From assembly GCF_900636545.1 (NCBI RefSeq), contig NZ_LR134290.1:2790001-2854000 (forward strand): 64,000 bases of DNA, written 5' to 3'. A program made the position numbers and the translations under genes. Positions 25,710 to 32,657 of this stretch are shown here, one piece after another. How positions within the stretch are numbered: the stretch's first letter is position 1; every line of letters begins with the position of its first letter. Under the pieces are notes generated by a model that did not search any database, was not told the origin of the DNA, and saw nothing but the letters and a program-made list of their open reading frames with translations. The stretch is from Pseudomonas mendocina (GTDB taxonomy: Bacteria > Pseudomonadota > Gammaproteobacteria > Pseudomonadales > Pseudomonadaceae).

Positions 25710-26121
25710 GCGTAAGTTTCTGCGTCATCCAAGCGACATGCCGGTGGAACTGGTGTTGCGCAGACAGGCCTGCATTCCCCGGCAACGGCTGAACAATATC
25801 AGCCTGGGCGGGGTCGCATGCAACTCGTTACGCGGCTTTCGCCGCGGTACGTCTGTCGAGCTGCGCATTCCACTGCTCGGCGATCAGGCGCGTTATCCAG
25901 GGGTAGTAGCCTGGTGCCGACGCCAGGAAAACGATTACCTGGTGGGCATTGCCTTCATCGATGAGGACACCCTGTTTCGCGCACGCATGGTCGAACAGGT
26001 CTGCCAGATCCAGCATTACCGCCAGCAGCTGGAACAGGAATCGGGCCAGACCCTGGCCATCGAACAATGCGCTCAGGACTGGATAGCCAAGCATGCTGCC
26101 GAGTTTCCCTATTTGGCCTGA
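25708..26121 (+). CDS. PilZ-domain protein
   Basis: 137 residues. The PilZ signature is present: the N-terminal arginine region MRKFLRHPSDMPVEL (RxxxR-like with R at 2 and 6), then NNISLGGVACNS (D/N-x-S-x-x-G). PilZ domains bind cyclic di-GMP, but the first motif is weak (RKFLRHP), so binding is likely rather than certain. A Shine-Dalgarno (GAGG, nine bases before the ATG) and a TATACT -10-like box at 25659-25664 lie upstream. Both fall within the coding region of the divergent thioredoxin-like gene. Confidence 0.85.
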   Translation: MRKFLRHPSDMPVELVLRRQACIPRQRLNNISLGGVACNSLRGFRRGTSVELRIPLLGDQARYPGVVAWCRRQENDYLVGIAFIDEDTLFRARMVEQVCQIQHYRQQLEQESGQTLAIEQCAQDWIAKHAAEFPYLA

Positions 26122-26324
26122 TTGAGGCGCCGCGTTCATCCGCAAGGCAATCAGCCACCTCATACTGCCAATCTATGAGGCCCATTGAACTTAACGCCCA
26201 TTGTCGCGCAGCCCCGTACGCGCTAAGGTTCGGCTCCCCCTGCACCAACTAGCTGTGCACCGCCATAGGGGATCGCTGGCGGCCGGCACCCGTGACCTGA
26301 CGACCTGACCCGATGAATAGCACG

Positions 26325-27401
26325 ATGGCAGATTTACCGATCGACGACCTCAACGTCGCTTCCAACGAAACCCTGATCACCCCCGATCAGCTGAAACGCG
26401 AAATCCCCCTGACCGATGCCGCACTGAAGACCGTCGCCCATGGTCGTCAGGTGGTACGCGACATCCTCGACGGCAAGGATCATCGCCTGTTCGTGGTCGT
26501 CGGCCCCTGCTCCATCCACGACATCAAGGCCGCTCACGAGTATGCCGAGCGCCTCAAGGTACTGGCCGCCGAGCTGTCCGACAGCCTGTTCCTGGTGATG
26601 CGCGTGTACTTCGAGAAGCCGCGCACCACGGTGGGCTGGAAAGGCCTGATCAACGACCCGTATCTGGATGACTCGTTCAAGATTCAGGATGGCCTGCACA
26701 TCGGCCGTCAGCTGCTGCGCGACCTGGCGGAAATGGGCCTGCCCACCGCAACTGAAGCGCTCGATCCGATTTCCCCGCAGTACCTGCAGGACCTGATCAG
26801 TTGGTCGGCCATCGGCGCCCGCACCACCGAATCCCAGACCCACCGCGAAATGGCCTCTGGCCTGTCCTCGGCAGTCGGCTTCAAGAATGGTACTGACGGC
26901 GGCCTGACCGTGGCGATCAACGCGCTGCAGTCAGTCTCCAGCCCGCACCGCTTCCTCGGCATCAACCAGCAAGGCGGCGTGTCCATCGTCACCACCAAGG
27001 GCAATGCCTACGGTCATGTGGTACTGCGCGGCGGCAACGGTAAACCCAACTACGATTCGGTCAGTGTGGCGATTTGTGAGCAGGAACTGACCAAAGCAGG
27101 CATCCGCCCGAACATCATGGTCGACTGCAGTCACGCCAACTCCAACAAGGACCCGGCCCTGCAGCCGCTGGTGCTGGAGAATGTCGCCAACCAGATCCTC
27201 GAAGGCAATAACTCCATCGTCGGCCTGATGGTCGAAAGCCACCTTGGCTGGGGCAACCAGTCGATTCCGAAGAACCTGTGCGACCTCAAGTACGGCGTAT
27301 CCATCACCGATGCCTGCATCGACTGGGACACCACCGAAAAGAGCCTGCGCAGCATGCATGCCAAGCTCAAGGATGTACTGCCCAAGCGCCCTCGCGGCTG
27401 A
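26325..27401 (+). CDS. 3-deoxy-7-phosphoheptulonate (DAHP) synthase, class I
   Basis: 358 residues. It condenses phosphoenolpyruvate and erythrose 4-phosphate, the entry step of aromatic amino-acid synthesis. Landmarks are RLFVVVGPCSIHD, MRVYFEKPRTTVGWKGLIND, ARTTESQTHREMASGLSSAV, FKNGTDGG and MVDCSHANSNKDP. I chose the ATG at 26325 (MADLPIDDLN), the family start as I recall it from P. aeruginosa; an ATG four codons upstream at 26313 is also possible, and neither has a strong Shine-Dalgarno. Which amino acid inhibits it cannot be told from sequence by eye. A terminator follows. Confidence 0.95.
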   Translation: MADLPIDDLNVASNETLITPDQLKREIPLTDAALKTVAHGRQVVRDILDGKDHRLFVVVGPCSIHDIKAAHEYAERLKVLAAELSDSLFLVMRVYFEKPRTTVGWKGLINDPYLDDSFKIQDGLHIGRQLLRDLAEMGLPTATEALDPISPQYLQDLISWSAIGARTTESQTHREMASGLSSAVGFKNGTDGGLTVAINALQSVSSPHRFLGINQQGGVSIVTTKGNAYGHVVLRGGNGKPNYDSVSVAICEQELTKAGIRPNIMVDCSHANSNKDPALQPLVLENVANQILEGNNSIVGLMVESHLGWGNQSIPKNLCDLKYGVSITDACIDWDTTEKSLRSMHAKLKDVLPKRPRG

Positions 27402-27415
27402 GGGTGGACATAAAA

Positions 27416-27444
27416 GAAAACGCCGGGCAATGCCCGGCGTTTTC
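27416..27444 (+). terminator. Intrinsic terminator of DAHP synthase
   Basis: GAAAACGCCGGGC (27416-27428), loop AAT, GCCCGGCGTTTTC (27432-27444): a 13-base perfect stem with A's on the left arm and T's on the right. It can act in both directions, but on the right it is followed by unrelated sequence and the converging acetyltransferase gene ends at 27498. Confidence 0.88.
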
Positions 27445-27497
27445 GTATCCGCATTCACACGTAGGGAGGGCTTCAGCCCACCGCCCCGAACCGACAC

Positions 27498-27770
27498 CTA
27501 CTGGTGACGCGCACGTCGCTCCATGTAGCGTTCTACATAGGAGCACGACGGAATCACGGTATACCCCTTGCCCTCGGCATACTGCAGGGCATGCTCGGTG
27601 AGCGCCGCAGCGATACCACGGCCACGCAGCGCGTTGGGTACGAAGGTGCGGTAGATGTCCAGCGTCTGCTTACCCAGATCCATGTAGGCCAGATAGGCAC
27701 GATCACCATCGACGGTGGTCACGAACTGGTGACTCGCCTGGTCATGGTGGATGGACAACCCCTCGCTCAT
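27498..27770 (-). CDS. Small GNAT-type N-acetyltransferase (COG2388)
   Basis: 90 residues. It is a minimal GNAT fold of the YidJ/PF14542 type, with FVTTVDGDRAYLAYMDL, then the acetyl-CoA loop FVPNALRGRGIAAALTEHAL (R-G-x-G-I/A) and YVERYMERR at the end. The ATG at 27770 is preceded by AGGAGAGAAG at good spacing; the longer open frame upstream to 27878 has no such support. The substrate is unknown. Confidence 0.85.
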   Translation of the reverse strand: MSEGLSIHHDQASHQFVTTVDGDRAYLAYMDLGKQTLDIYRTFVPNALRGRGIAAALTEHALQYAEGKGYTVIPSCSYVERYMERRARHQ

Positions 27771-27913
27771 CTTCTCTCCTCTAGCCGCAACCGTTAGCGG
27801 CGCATCTACTTTTACTTCATACCGTTGCTTTGGCAAAAGCGCAAACTCGGATACTGCCTCGGCACAGCGATCAGTCAAGCTTATCAGGCGCCGAAGCGCC
27901 CAGCCACGGGCAA

Positions 27914-29287
27914 TCAGACGCTCAACAACGCAATGCAGAGCAGCGCCGCGATGACCGGGATCAGTACGGTGATGACGAAAATATCCTTGTATGCCTGCTT
28001 ATGCGTCAGCCCCATGATCATCAGCATGGCGATCACCGCGCCACAATGCGGCAGTGAATCCAGGCCGCCAGCAGTGATGTTGGCGATACGGTGCAGCACC
28101 TCCGGCTCTATCCCCATTTCCAGATAGCGCGGCGCCAGGGTCTGCATGAATATCTGCAGGCCACCAGAAGATGAGCCAACGATCCCCGATACCACGCTGA
28201 CCGAGGCGAACACCGACAGCAGCGGAGGCAGGTCAACGGCCAGTATCCACTGCGCGAACTGGGCGAAACCAGCCGTCTGAGTAACGACCCCACCAAAGCC
28301 GATTACTGCCGCCGTGTTCAACAGCGGCATGATCGAGTCGTCCGCCCCCTGCCCCAGCAACCCCACGGTATTGCGGCGCAAGGCTGGAAACATCAGCACA
28401 GCGACGCCAGTGGCGATCACCAGGGCGAGACTGGGCCAGAGGATCGGCTGCGCCTGGCTGAAAGCCAAAAGCCCACCCAGCGATCCTTCACCCGGTATGA
28501 CCGCACCGGACAGGGCAAGCAGTCGCGGCAACAGAATGATCCCCAGCACCACGACGATCGGCACCAGCGCCAGCCCCCAGTGCGGTCCGCTACCCGGCGC
28601 GCCGGCCAGCTGTTGCATGCGCTCGTCCTGCGCATTGGCCTCGAAACCCTCGCCGCGCTCACGCGCCAGGCGCCACTCGCGCTGCAGATAGGCCATACCG
28701 AGGACGATCATCACCAGCGAGGCGAACAGCCCGATCCAGGTACCGGCGAACAGGTCAGTACCCAACGCGCTGGCAGCAATCACGTTATGAATCGATGGCG
28801 AACCGGGCAACGCCGTCATGGTGAAGGTACCGGCGCCGAGCGCCGTAGCGGCGCAGAACAGGCGCTTGGGCAGGTTGGCCTCGCGCATAAGCGTGATGCC
28901 TAGCGGATACATGGTGAAGATCACCACGAACACCACCACCCCACCGTAAGTCAGCACCGCGCAGACGAGCATCGCCACCCACAGCGTGCGCTGCGTACCC
29001 AAGCCTCGGGTAATGGCCTGGGCGATACTGCCGGCGGCCTGGCTGGCGGCCATGACCTTGCCGAAGACCGCCCCACAGAGAAACAGTACGAAGAACTTGC
29101 CGGCGAAGGTGAATGCGCCCAGAGGGCCGAATGGAAAGTGTTCAAGTAGCGCACGAGGTACGGCGACACCATTGGTGAGTGCCACCAGTATCGAACATAG
29201 CAATGCCGCGATGAAAATGTTCACGCCGCGCAGCGCCATGAAGATAAGTAGCGCCAGGCCCACCAAGAGCCCCAAATTCCCAAGCAT
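27914..29287 (-). CDS. GntP-family permease
   Basis: 457 residues, almost entirely hydrophobic helices (about 12). It starts MLGNLGLLVGLALLIFMALR and ends FVITVLIPVIAALLCIALLS. Family features include TALPGSPSIHNVI and LDSLPHCGAVIAMLMIMGL. GntP-family permeases import gluconate, or in some subgroups other hydroxy-acids such as 3-hydroxybutyrate or citrate; no kinase or dehydrogenase gene is adjacent to decide. GAGGGGAAAG precedes the ATG. It stands alone, convergent with nothing and divergent from oprI. Confidence 0.87.
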   Translation of the reverse strand: MLGNLGLLVGLALLIFMALRGVNIFIAALLCSILVALTNGVAVPRALLEHFPFGPLGAFTFAGKFFVLFLCGAVFGKVMAASQAAGSIAQAITRGLGTQRTLWVAMLVCAVLTYGGVVVFVVIFTMYPLGITLMREANLPKRLFCAATALGAGTFTMTALPGSPSIHNVIAASALGTDLFAGTWIGLFASLVMIVLGMAYLQREWRLARERGEGFEANAQDERMQQLAGAPGSGPHWGLALVPIVVVLGIILLPRLLALSGAVIPGEGSLGGLLAFSQAQPILWPSLALVIATGVAVLMFPALRRNTVGLLGQGADDSIMPLLNTAAVIGFGGVVTQTAGFAQFAQWILAVDLPPLLSVFASVSVVSGIVGSSSGGLQIFMQTLAPRYLEMGIEPEVLHRIANITAGGLDSLPHCGAVIAMLMIMGLTHKQAYKDIFVITVLIPVIAALLCIALLSV

Positions 29288-29462
29288 CGGCTTTCCCCTC
29301 TTTTATTGTTTTAGCTCCAAAGTCGGGACAGTTATAACAGCTCGTACAACCGCTACACTGTATGGATTGCGTAACTGACTGTTTTTTAGCCAGCCCCCAT
29401 AACCCGCACCCTGCAGCCTCCTGCCCGAAGAAAAAAAAACTGCAACTCTTGCCTTGGCTCCG

Positions 29463-29490
29463 TTTACTTACTAAAAGTAATAGGTAGTAT
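29463..29490 (+). promoter_or_regulatory. Candidate sigma-70 promoter of oprI
   Basis: TTTACT (29463-29468), a 16-bp spacer, TAGTAT (29485-29490). This leaves a leader of about 60 bases before the oprI ATG at 29560. The 272-bp upstream region is otherwise AT-richer than its surroundings and has a run of A's (29431-29439) that could act as an UP element. The choice is by eye only. Confidence 0.45.
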
Positions 29491-29559
29491 GTACGCCGGC
29501 TAATTTCCCGCAGTTGGGGAATTGCTTTTTATGGAAAACTCCACCTCAAGGGGAACACG

Positions 29560-29811
29560 ATGAACAACGTTCTGAAATTCTCTGCTCTGGCTCTGGCCGC
29601 AGTTCTGGCTACCGGTTGCAGCAGCATGTCCAAAGAAACCGAAGCCCGTCTGACTGCTACCGAAGATGCAGCTGCTCGCGCTCAAGCCCGTGCCGACGAA
29701 GCCTACCGCAAGGCTGATGAAGCTCTGGCTGCTGCTCAGAAAGCTCAGCAGACCGCTGACGAAGCCAACGAGCGTGCTCTGCGCATGCTGGAAAAAGCCA
29801 GCCGCAAGTAA
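29560..29811 (+). CDS. oprI: Major outer-membrane lipoprotein I
   Basis: 83 residues. The lipobox is [10 protein letters not shown] with cysteine at residue 20. After it the protein is almost all Ala/Glu/Lys/Arg heptads ([20 protein letters not shown]) forming a trimeric coiled coil, and it ends KASRK with a C-terminal Lys that can be linked to peptidoglycan. It is the abundant Lpp equivalent of pseudomonads. AAGGGG lies at good distance before the ATG. It sits beside an L,D-transpeptidase gene, the enzyme class that attaches such lipoproteins. Coding is biased to frequent codons, in line with high expression. Confidence 0.98.
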   Translation: MNNVLKFSALALAAVLATGCSSMSKETEARLTATEDAAARAQARADEAYRKADEALAAAQKAQQTADEANERALRMLEKASRK

Positions 29812-29830
29812 TTTGCGACTCGTTTTTTCG

Positions 29831-29866
29831 AAAGCCGCCCCAGGCAACTGGTGCGGCTTTTTTATT
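29831..29866 (+). terminator. Intrinsic terminator of oprI
   Basis: AAAGCCGC (29831-29838) pairs with GCGGCTTT (29853-29860), with an inner CCAG/CTGG stem and a GCAA loop; six T's follow. It is a strong terminator 20 bases after the oprI stop. Confidence 0.9.
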
Positions 29867-29903
29867 GCCTGCGACGGACACCGAACAGTTCCAGCAATCA
29901 GGC

Positions 29904-29942
29904 AATAAAAAAGCCCGCCGACATGATTGCGGGCGGGCTTTT
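29904..29942 (-). terminator. Intrinsic terminator of the L,D-transpeptidase gene
   Basis: On the minus strand, AAAAGCCCGCC (complement of 29932-29942) and GGCGGGCTTTT (complement of 29909-29919) form an 11-base stem. TTTTTTATTG follows on that strand. It lies just after the transpeptidase stop and faces the oprI terminator. Confidence 0.88.
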
Positions 29943-29956
29943 CAGTGACTCAAAGA

Positions 29957-30913
29957 TCAGAACGGGTTGTCGCTGTTGGCGACCACGCTCTCGGTTTGTG
30001 CGGCAATGGGCATCGGCATGCCGTCTTCGGCTGCAACCACCTCGCGCACCATTTCCCAGTCGAGGCGCAGGCCGCTCAGTTCGTCACGCTTGAGCAGTGC
30101 GTTGATCACCGCCGTGTGCTTGTCGACGACGGATGGATCGCCCTCATCATCCAGCGGCGCATGCGCTTCCAGATAGACCTTGCCACCACTGACGCCGAAT
30201 TTGTACGGCTCGTTCAGAATGCGTACCGGAGTGCCGACCGGCACCATGTCCGCCAGTTCCAGCACGTTGTGGTTGAGCATACGGAAGCAACCGTGACTGA
30301 CGCGCATGCCAATACCGAACTTCTTGTTAGAACCATGGATCAGGTAACCCGGAAACGACAGCGTCATCTTGTACGGGCCCAGCGGGTTATCAGGGCCAGG
30401 CGGCACTACAGTGGGCAGGATATCGCCGTCAGCGGCATGTTCTTCGCGGATCGACTTGGGCGGATACCAGGCCGGATTCGGCGTCTTCACCGTTACCCGA
30501 CCGACACCCAGCGGCGAACCCCAGCCTTCACGACCGATGCCCAGTGGGAAGGTATGCACGACGTTCTGCCCTTTCGGGAAGTAGTACAGACGATACTCGG
30601 CCAGGTTGATCACGATGCCTTCACGCGGGCCCGGTGGCAGCACGTACCGTGTCGGCAGGATGACTTCGGTGCCCTCGCCAGGCAGCCAGGGGTCGACGCC
30701 TGGGTTGGCGGCGACCATTTCCAGATAACCGAGATCGTTGGCCGTTCCCAGATCGGCGAAAGTGTCCTCGTACTTGGCCTTGATCACTTGTACCTGGCCC
30801 ACCACATCTTCGCCTGGCGGCGGCAGTGGAAGTTCGAGAGCCTGCACCGCAGCACTGGAGCACAGCGCGAGCAGCGTCAGGCAGCGGTTGACCGCAGAAA
30901 AGCGCGACAACAT
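29957..30913 (-). CDS. L,D-transpeptidase (YkuD family)
   Basis: 318 residues with an N-terminal signal peptide (MLSRFSAVNRCLTLLALCSSAAVQA), hence periplasmic. A LysM-like segment lies around residues 45-90 (ANDLGYLEMVAANPGVDPWL), then the YkuD catalytic domain with HGSNKKFGIGMRVSHGCFRM; the S-H-G-C cysteine is the nucleophile. Such enzymes form 3-3 peptidoglycan crosslinks or attach Lpp/OprI, which fits the neighbouring oprI. I chose the ATG at 30913 because it gives the signal peptide and follows AAGGGA; the longer frame upstream to 31216 overlaps another gene. Confidence 0.93.
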   Translation of the reverse strand: MLSRFSAVNRCLTLLALCSSAAVQALELPLPPPGEDVVGQVQVIKAKYEDTFADLGTANDLGYLEMVAANPGVDPWLPGEGTEVILPTRYVLPPGPREGIVINLAEYRLYYFPKGQNVVHTFPLGIGREGWGSPLGVGRVTVKTPNPAWYPPKSIREEHAADGDILPTVVPPGPDNPLGPYKMTLSFPGYLIHGSNKKFGIGMRVSHGCFRMLNHNVLELADMVPVGTPVRILNEPYKFGVSGGKVYLEAHAPLDDEGDPSVVDKHTAVINALLKRDELSGLRLDWEMVREVVAAEDGMPMPIAAQTESVVANSDNPF

Positions 30914-30983
30914 CCGGGAGTCCCTTGAAGAGTTGAGTGATATTGCGGCGATTGTACACCGCCGTTGGAAAGCCTGGCAGGCG

Positions 30984-31265
30984 TCAGCCATCCGCCCAGT
31001 TCGAGCACAAACCTTGGCGCTGCGCCTCGAAGGTGGCCAGACACGCAGGACAGAGCCGGCGGTCGCGCAGCCAGACCTTTTCCAGCGCCCGCCAACGCGG
31101 CTGCGCCGGTAACAAGCCGCCACACAATGTGCGATCAGCGTGCCCTCCCAGGCGCAACTGGCGAGCGACCAGGTGCACGCGCACCTCGCGACAGGCGAAC
31201 AGGTCCAGCTGCTCATCCGGCTCGATCAGTTGATAGGCATAAAGGGACCAGGCGAGACGCGGCAT
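30984..31265 (-). CDS. Conserved small Cys-rich protein of unknown function
   Basis: 93 residues, MPRLAWSLYAYQLIEPDEQL at the start. Five cysteines lie at scattered positions, including a CPAC pair (RRLCPACLATFE) and LFACREVRVH, possibly one zinc knuckle. Its place between the transpeptidase and tesA corresponds, as I recall, to a hypothetical gene at the same position in P. aeruginosa, which supports it being real. No function is known. Confidence 0.6.
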   Translation of the reverse strand: MPRLAWSLYAYQLIEPDEQLDLFACREVRVHLVARQLRLGGHADRTLCGGLLPAQPRWRALEKVWLRDRRLCPACLATFEAQRQGLCSNWADG

Positions 31266-31356
31266 CTGGGACTCCGTGACAGGTCGGCCACATTAGCCGA
31301 AAGGCTTGAGGCGGAAAAGCCTCTCCCAGTTCAGTTTTCCCGCAGCGCAGCGGTGT

Positions 31357-31962
31357 TCACAGCATGGGTTCGAGCGTCGGCCAGACGTTATCAAGCAGCA
31401 CAGCCTGTGCGTCCTGAGTCGGATGAATGCCGTCGGCCTGCATCATCCCCGGCACGCCCCCGACACCCTCGAGGAAGAACGGCACCAGTGGAACCTGCTT
31501 CCGCTCGGCCAGGTCGGCGAACACCTGGGCGAAAGCGGAGGTGTAACGCGCGCCATAGTTGGGCGGCAAGCGCATCCCCAGGAGCAGTACCTCGGCACCG
31601 GACGCCTGCGATGCGTCGATCATCGACGCAAGATTCTGTTGCAATTGTGCAGGGGGTTGGCCACGCAGGCCATCATTGCCGCCCAGCTCGATGATGACCA
31701 GCTCCGGTTTGTGCTCGGCAAGTAGCGCAGACAGCCGCGCGGCGCCGCCTGCGCTGGTATCGCCGCTGATCGAGGCATTGACCACCGAGTGCTCGAAACC
31801 CTCTTCCTTGAGGCGATTTTCCAGCAACGCGACCCATCCCTGGCGGCTATCCAGGCCAAAAGCGGCGCTGATACTATCGCCGACCACAAGCAGGGTGCCT
31901 GCAACCGCTCCCTGAGCCCAGAACATCAGGGTCAAGGCACCACTGAGCCACCATGCACGCAT
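31357..31962 (-). CDS. tesA: Periplasmic SGNH esterase / thioesterase I
   Basis: 201 residues with a signal peptide (MRAWWLSGALTLMFWAQGAVA). SGNH blocks are VVGDSISAAFGL (Ser), NASISGDTSAGG (Gly), ELGGNDGLRG (Asn) and DGIHPTQDAQ (Asp/His). It hydrolyses acyl-CoA, aryl and lysophospholipid esters in vitro. The ATG at 31962 faces the ABC-transporter gene with only 11 bases between starts, an arrangement kept from enterics to pseudomonads (tesA-ybbA-ybbP). Confidence 0.95.
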   Translation of the reverse strand: MRAWWLSGALTLMFWAQGAVAGTLLVVGDSISAAFGLDSRQGWVALLENRLKEEGFEHSVVNASISGDTSAGGAARLSALLAEHKPELVIIELGGNDGLRGQPPAQLQQNLASMIDASQASGAEVLLLGMRLPPNYGARYTSAFAQVFADLAERKQVPLVPFFLEGVGGVPGMMQADGIHPTQDAQAVLLDNVWPTLEPML

Positions 31963-31973
31963 TTGGAATCTCC

Positions 31974-32657
31974 ATGACTTCGAGCATTCTCGCTGCGCGG
32001 AACCTTAGCAAAGTGGTCAGCAGCGCGGAAGGCGAGCTGACTATCCTCCATGATCTCGACCTCGAACTGACCAAGGGTGACAGTCTGGCCATCGTCGGCA
32101 GCTCCGGCTCCGGCAAATCCACCCTGCTCGGTTTGCTCGCCGGCCTCGACCTGCCCAGCGCCGGTGCCGTGCTGCTGGCCGGCAACAACCTCAGCGAACT
32201 CGATGAAGACCAGCGTGCGCGTCTGCGTGCAGAACATGTCGGCTTCGTCTTCCAGTCGTTCCAGTTGCTCGACAGCCTCAATGCGCTGGAGAACGTGATG
32301 TTGCCGCTGGAGCTGGAAGGTCATGCCGATGCCCGTCAGCGTGCGCGCGCATTGCTCGAACGCGTCGGCCTCGGCCAGCGCCTGACGCACTACCCACGCC
32401 AACTCTCCGGCGGCGAGCAACAGCGCGTGGCCATCGCCCGCGCCTTCGCCGCCGAGCCGGACGTGCTGTTCGCCGACGAACCCACCGGCAACCTCGACAG
32501 CCATACCGGCGAGCGCATCAGTGACCTGCTGTTTCAGCTCAACCAGGAGCGTGGCACCACCTTGGTGCTGGTCACCCATGACGAGCGCCTGGCGCACCGC
32601 TGTCAGCGTCTGATCCGCCTGGAAGCCGGGCACCTGATCGACCGCGTGGAGCCCTGA
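31974..32657 (+). CDS. ABC transporter ATP-binding protein (YbbA/LolD-like)
   Basis: 227 residues. Walker A is [20 protein letters not shown]-loop [12 protein letters not shown], signature [16 protein letters not shown], Walker [14 protein letters not shown], and H-loop [13 protein letters not shown]: a complete ATPase of the MacB/LolD group. I chose the ATG at 31974 ([13 protein letters not shown]) over the in-frame ATG at 31953, which would overlap tesA and lacks family homology. The stop overlaps the permease start by one base. The substrate is not known. Confidence 0.93.
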   Translation: MTSSILAARNLSKVVSSAEGELTILHDLDLELTKGDSLAIVGSSGSGKSTLLGLLAGLDLPSAGAVLLAGNNLSELDEDQRARLRAEHVGFVFQSFQLLDSLNALENVMLPLELEGHADARQRARALLERVGLGQRLTHYPRQLSGGEQQRVAIARAFAAEPDVLFADEPTGNLDSHTGERISDLLFQLNQERGTTLVLVTHDERLAHRCQRLIRLEAGHLIDRVEP

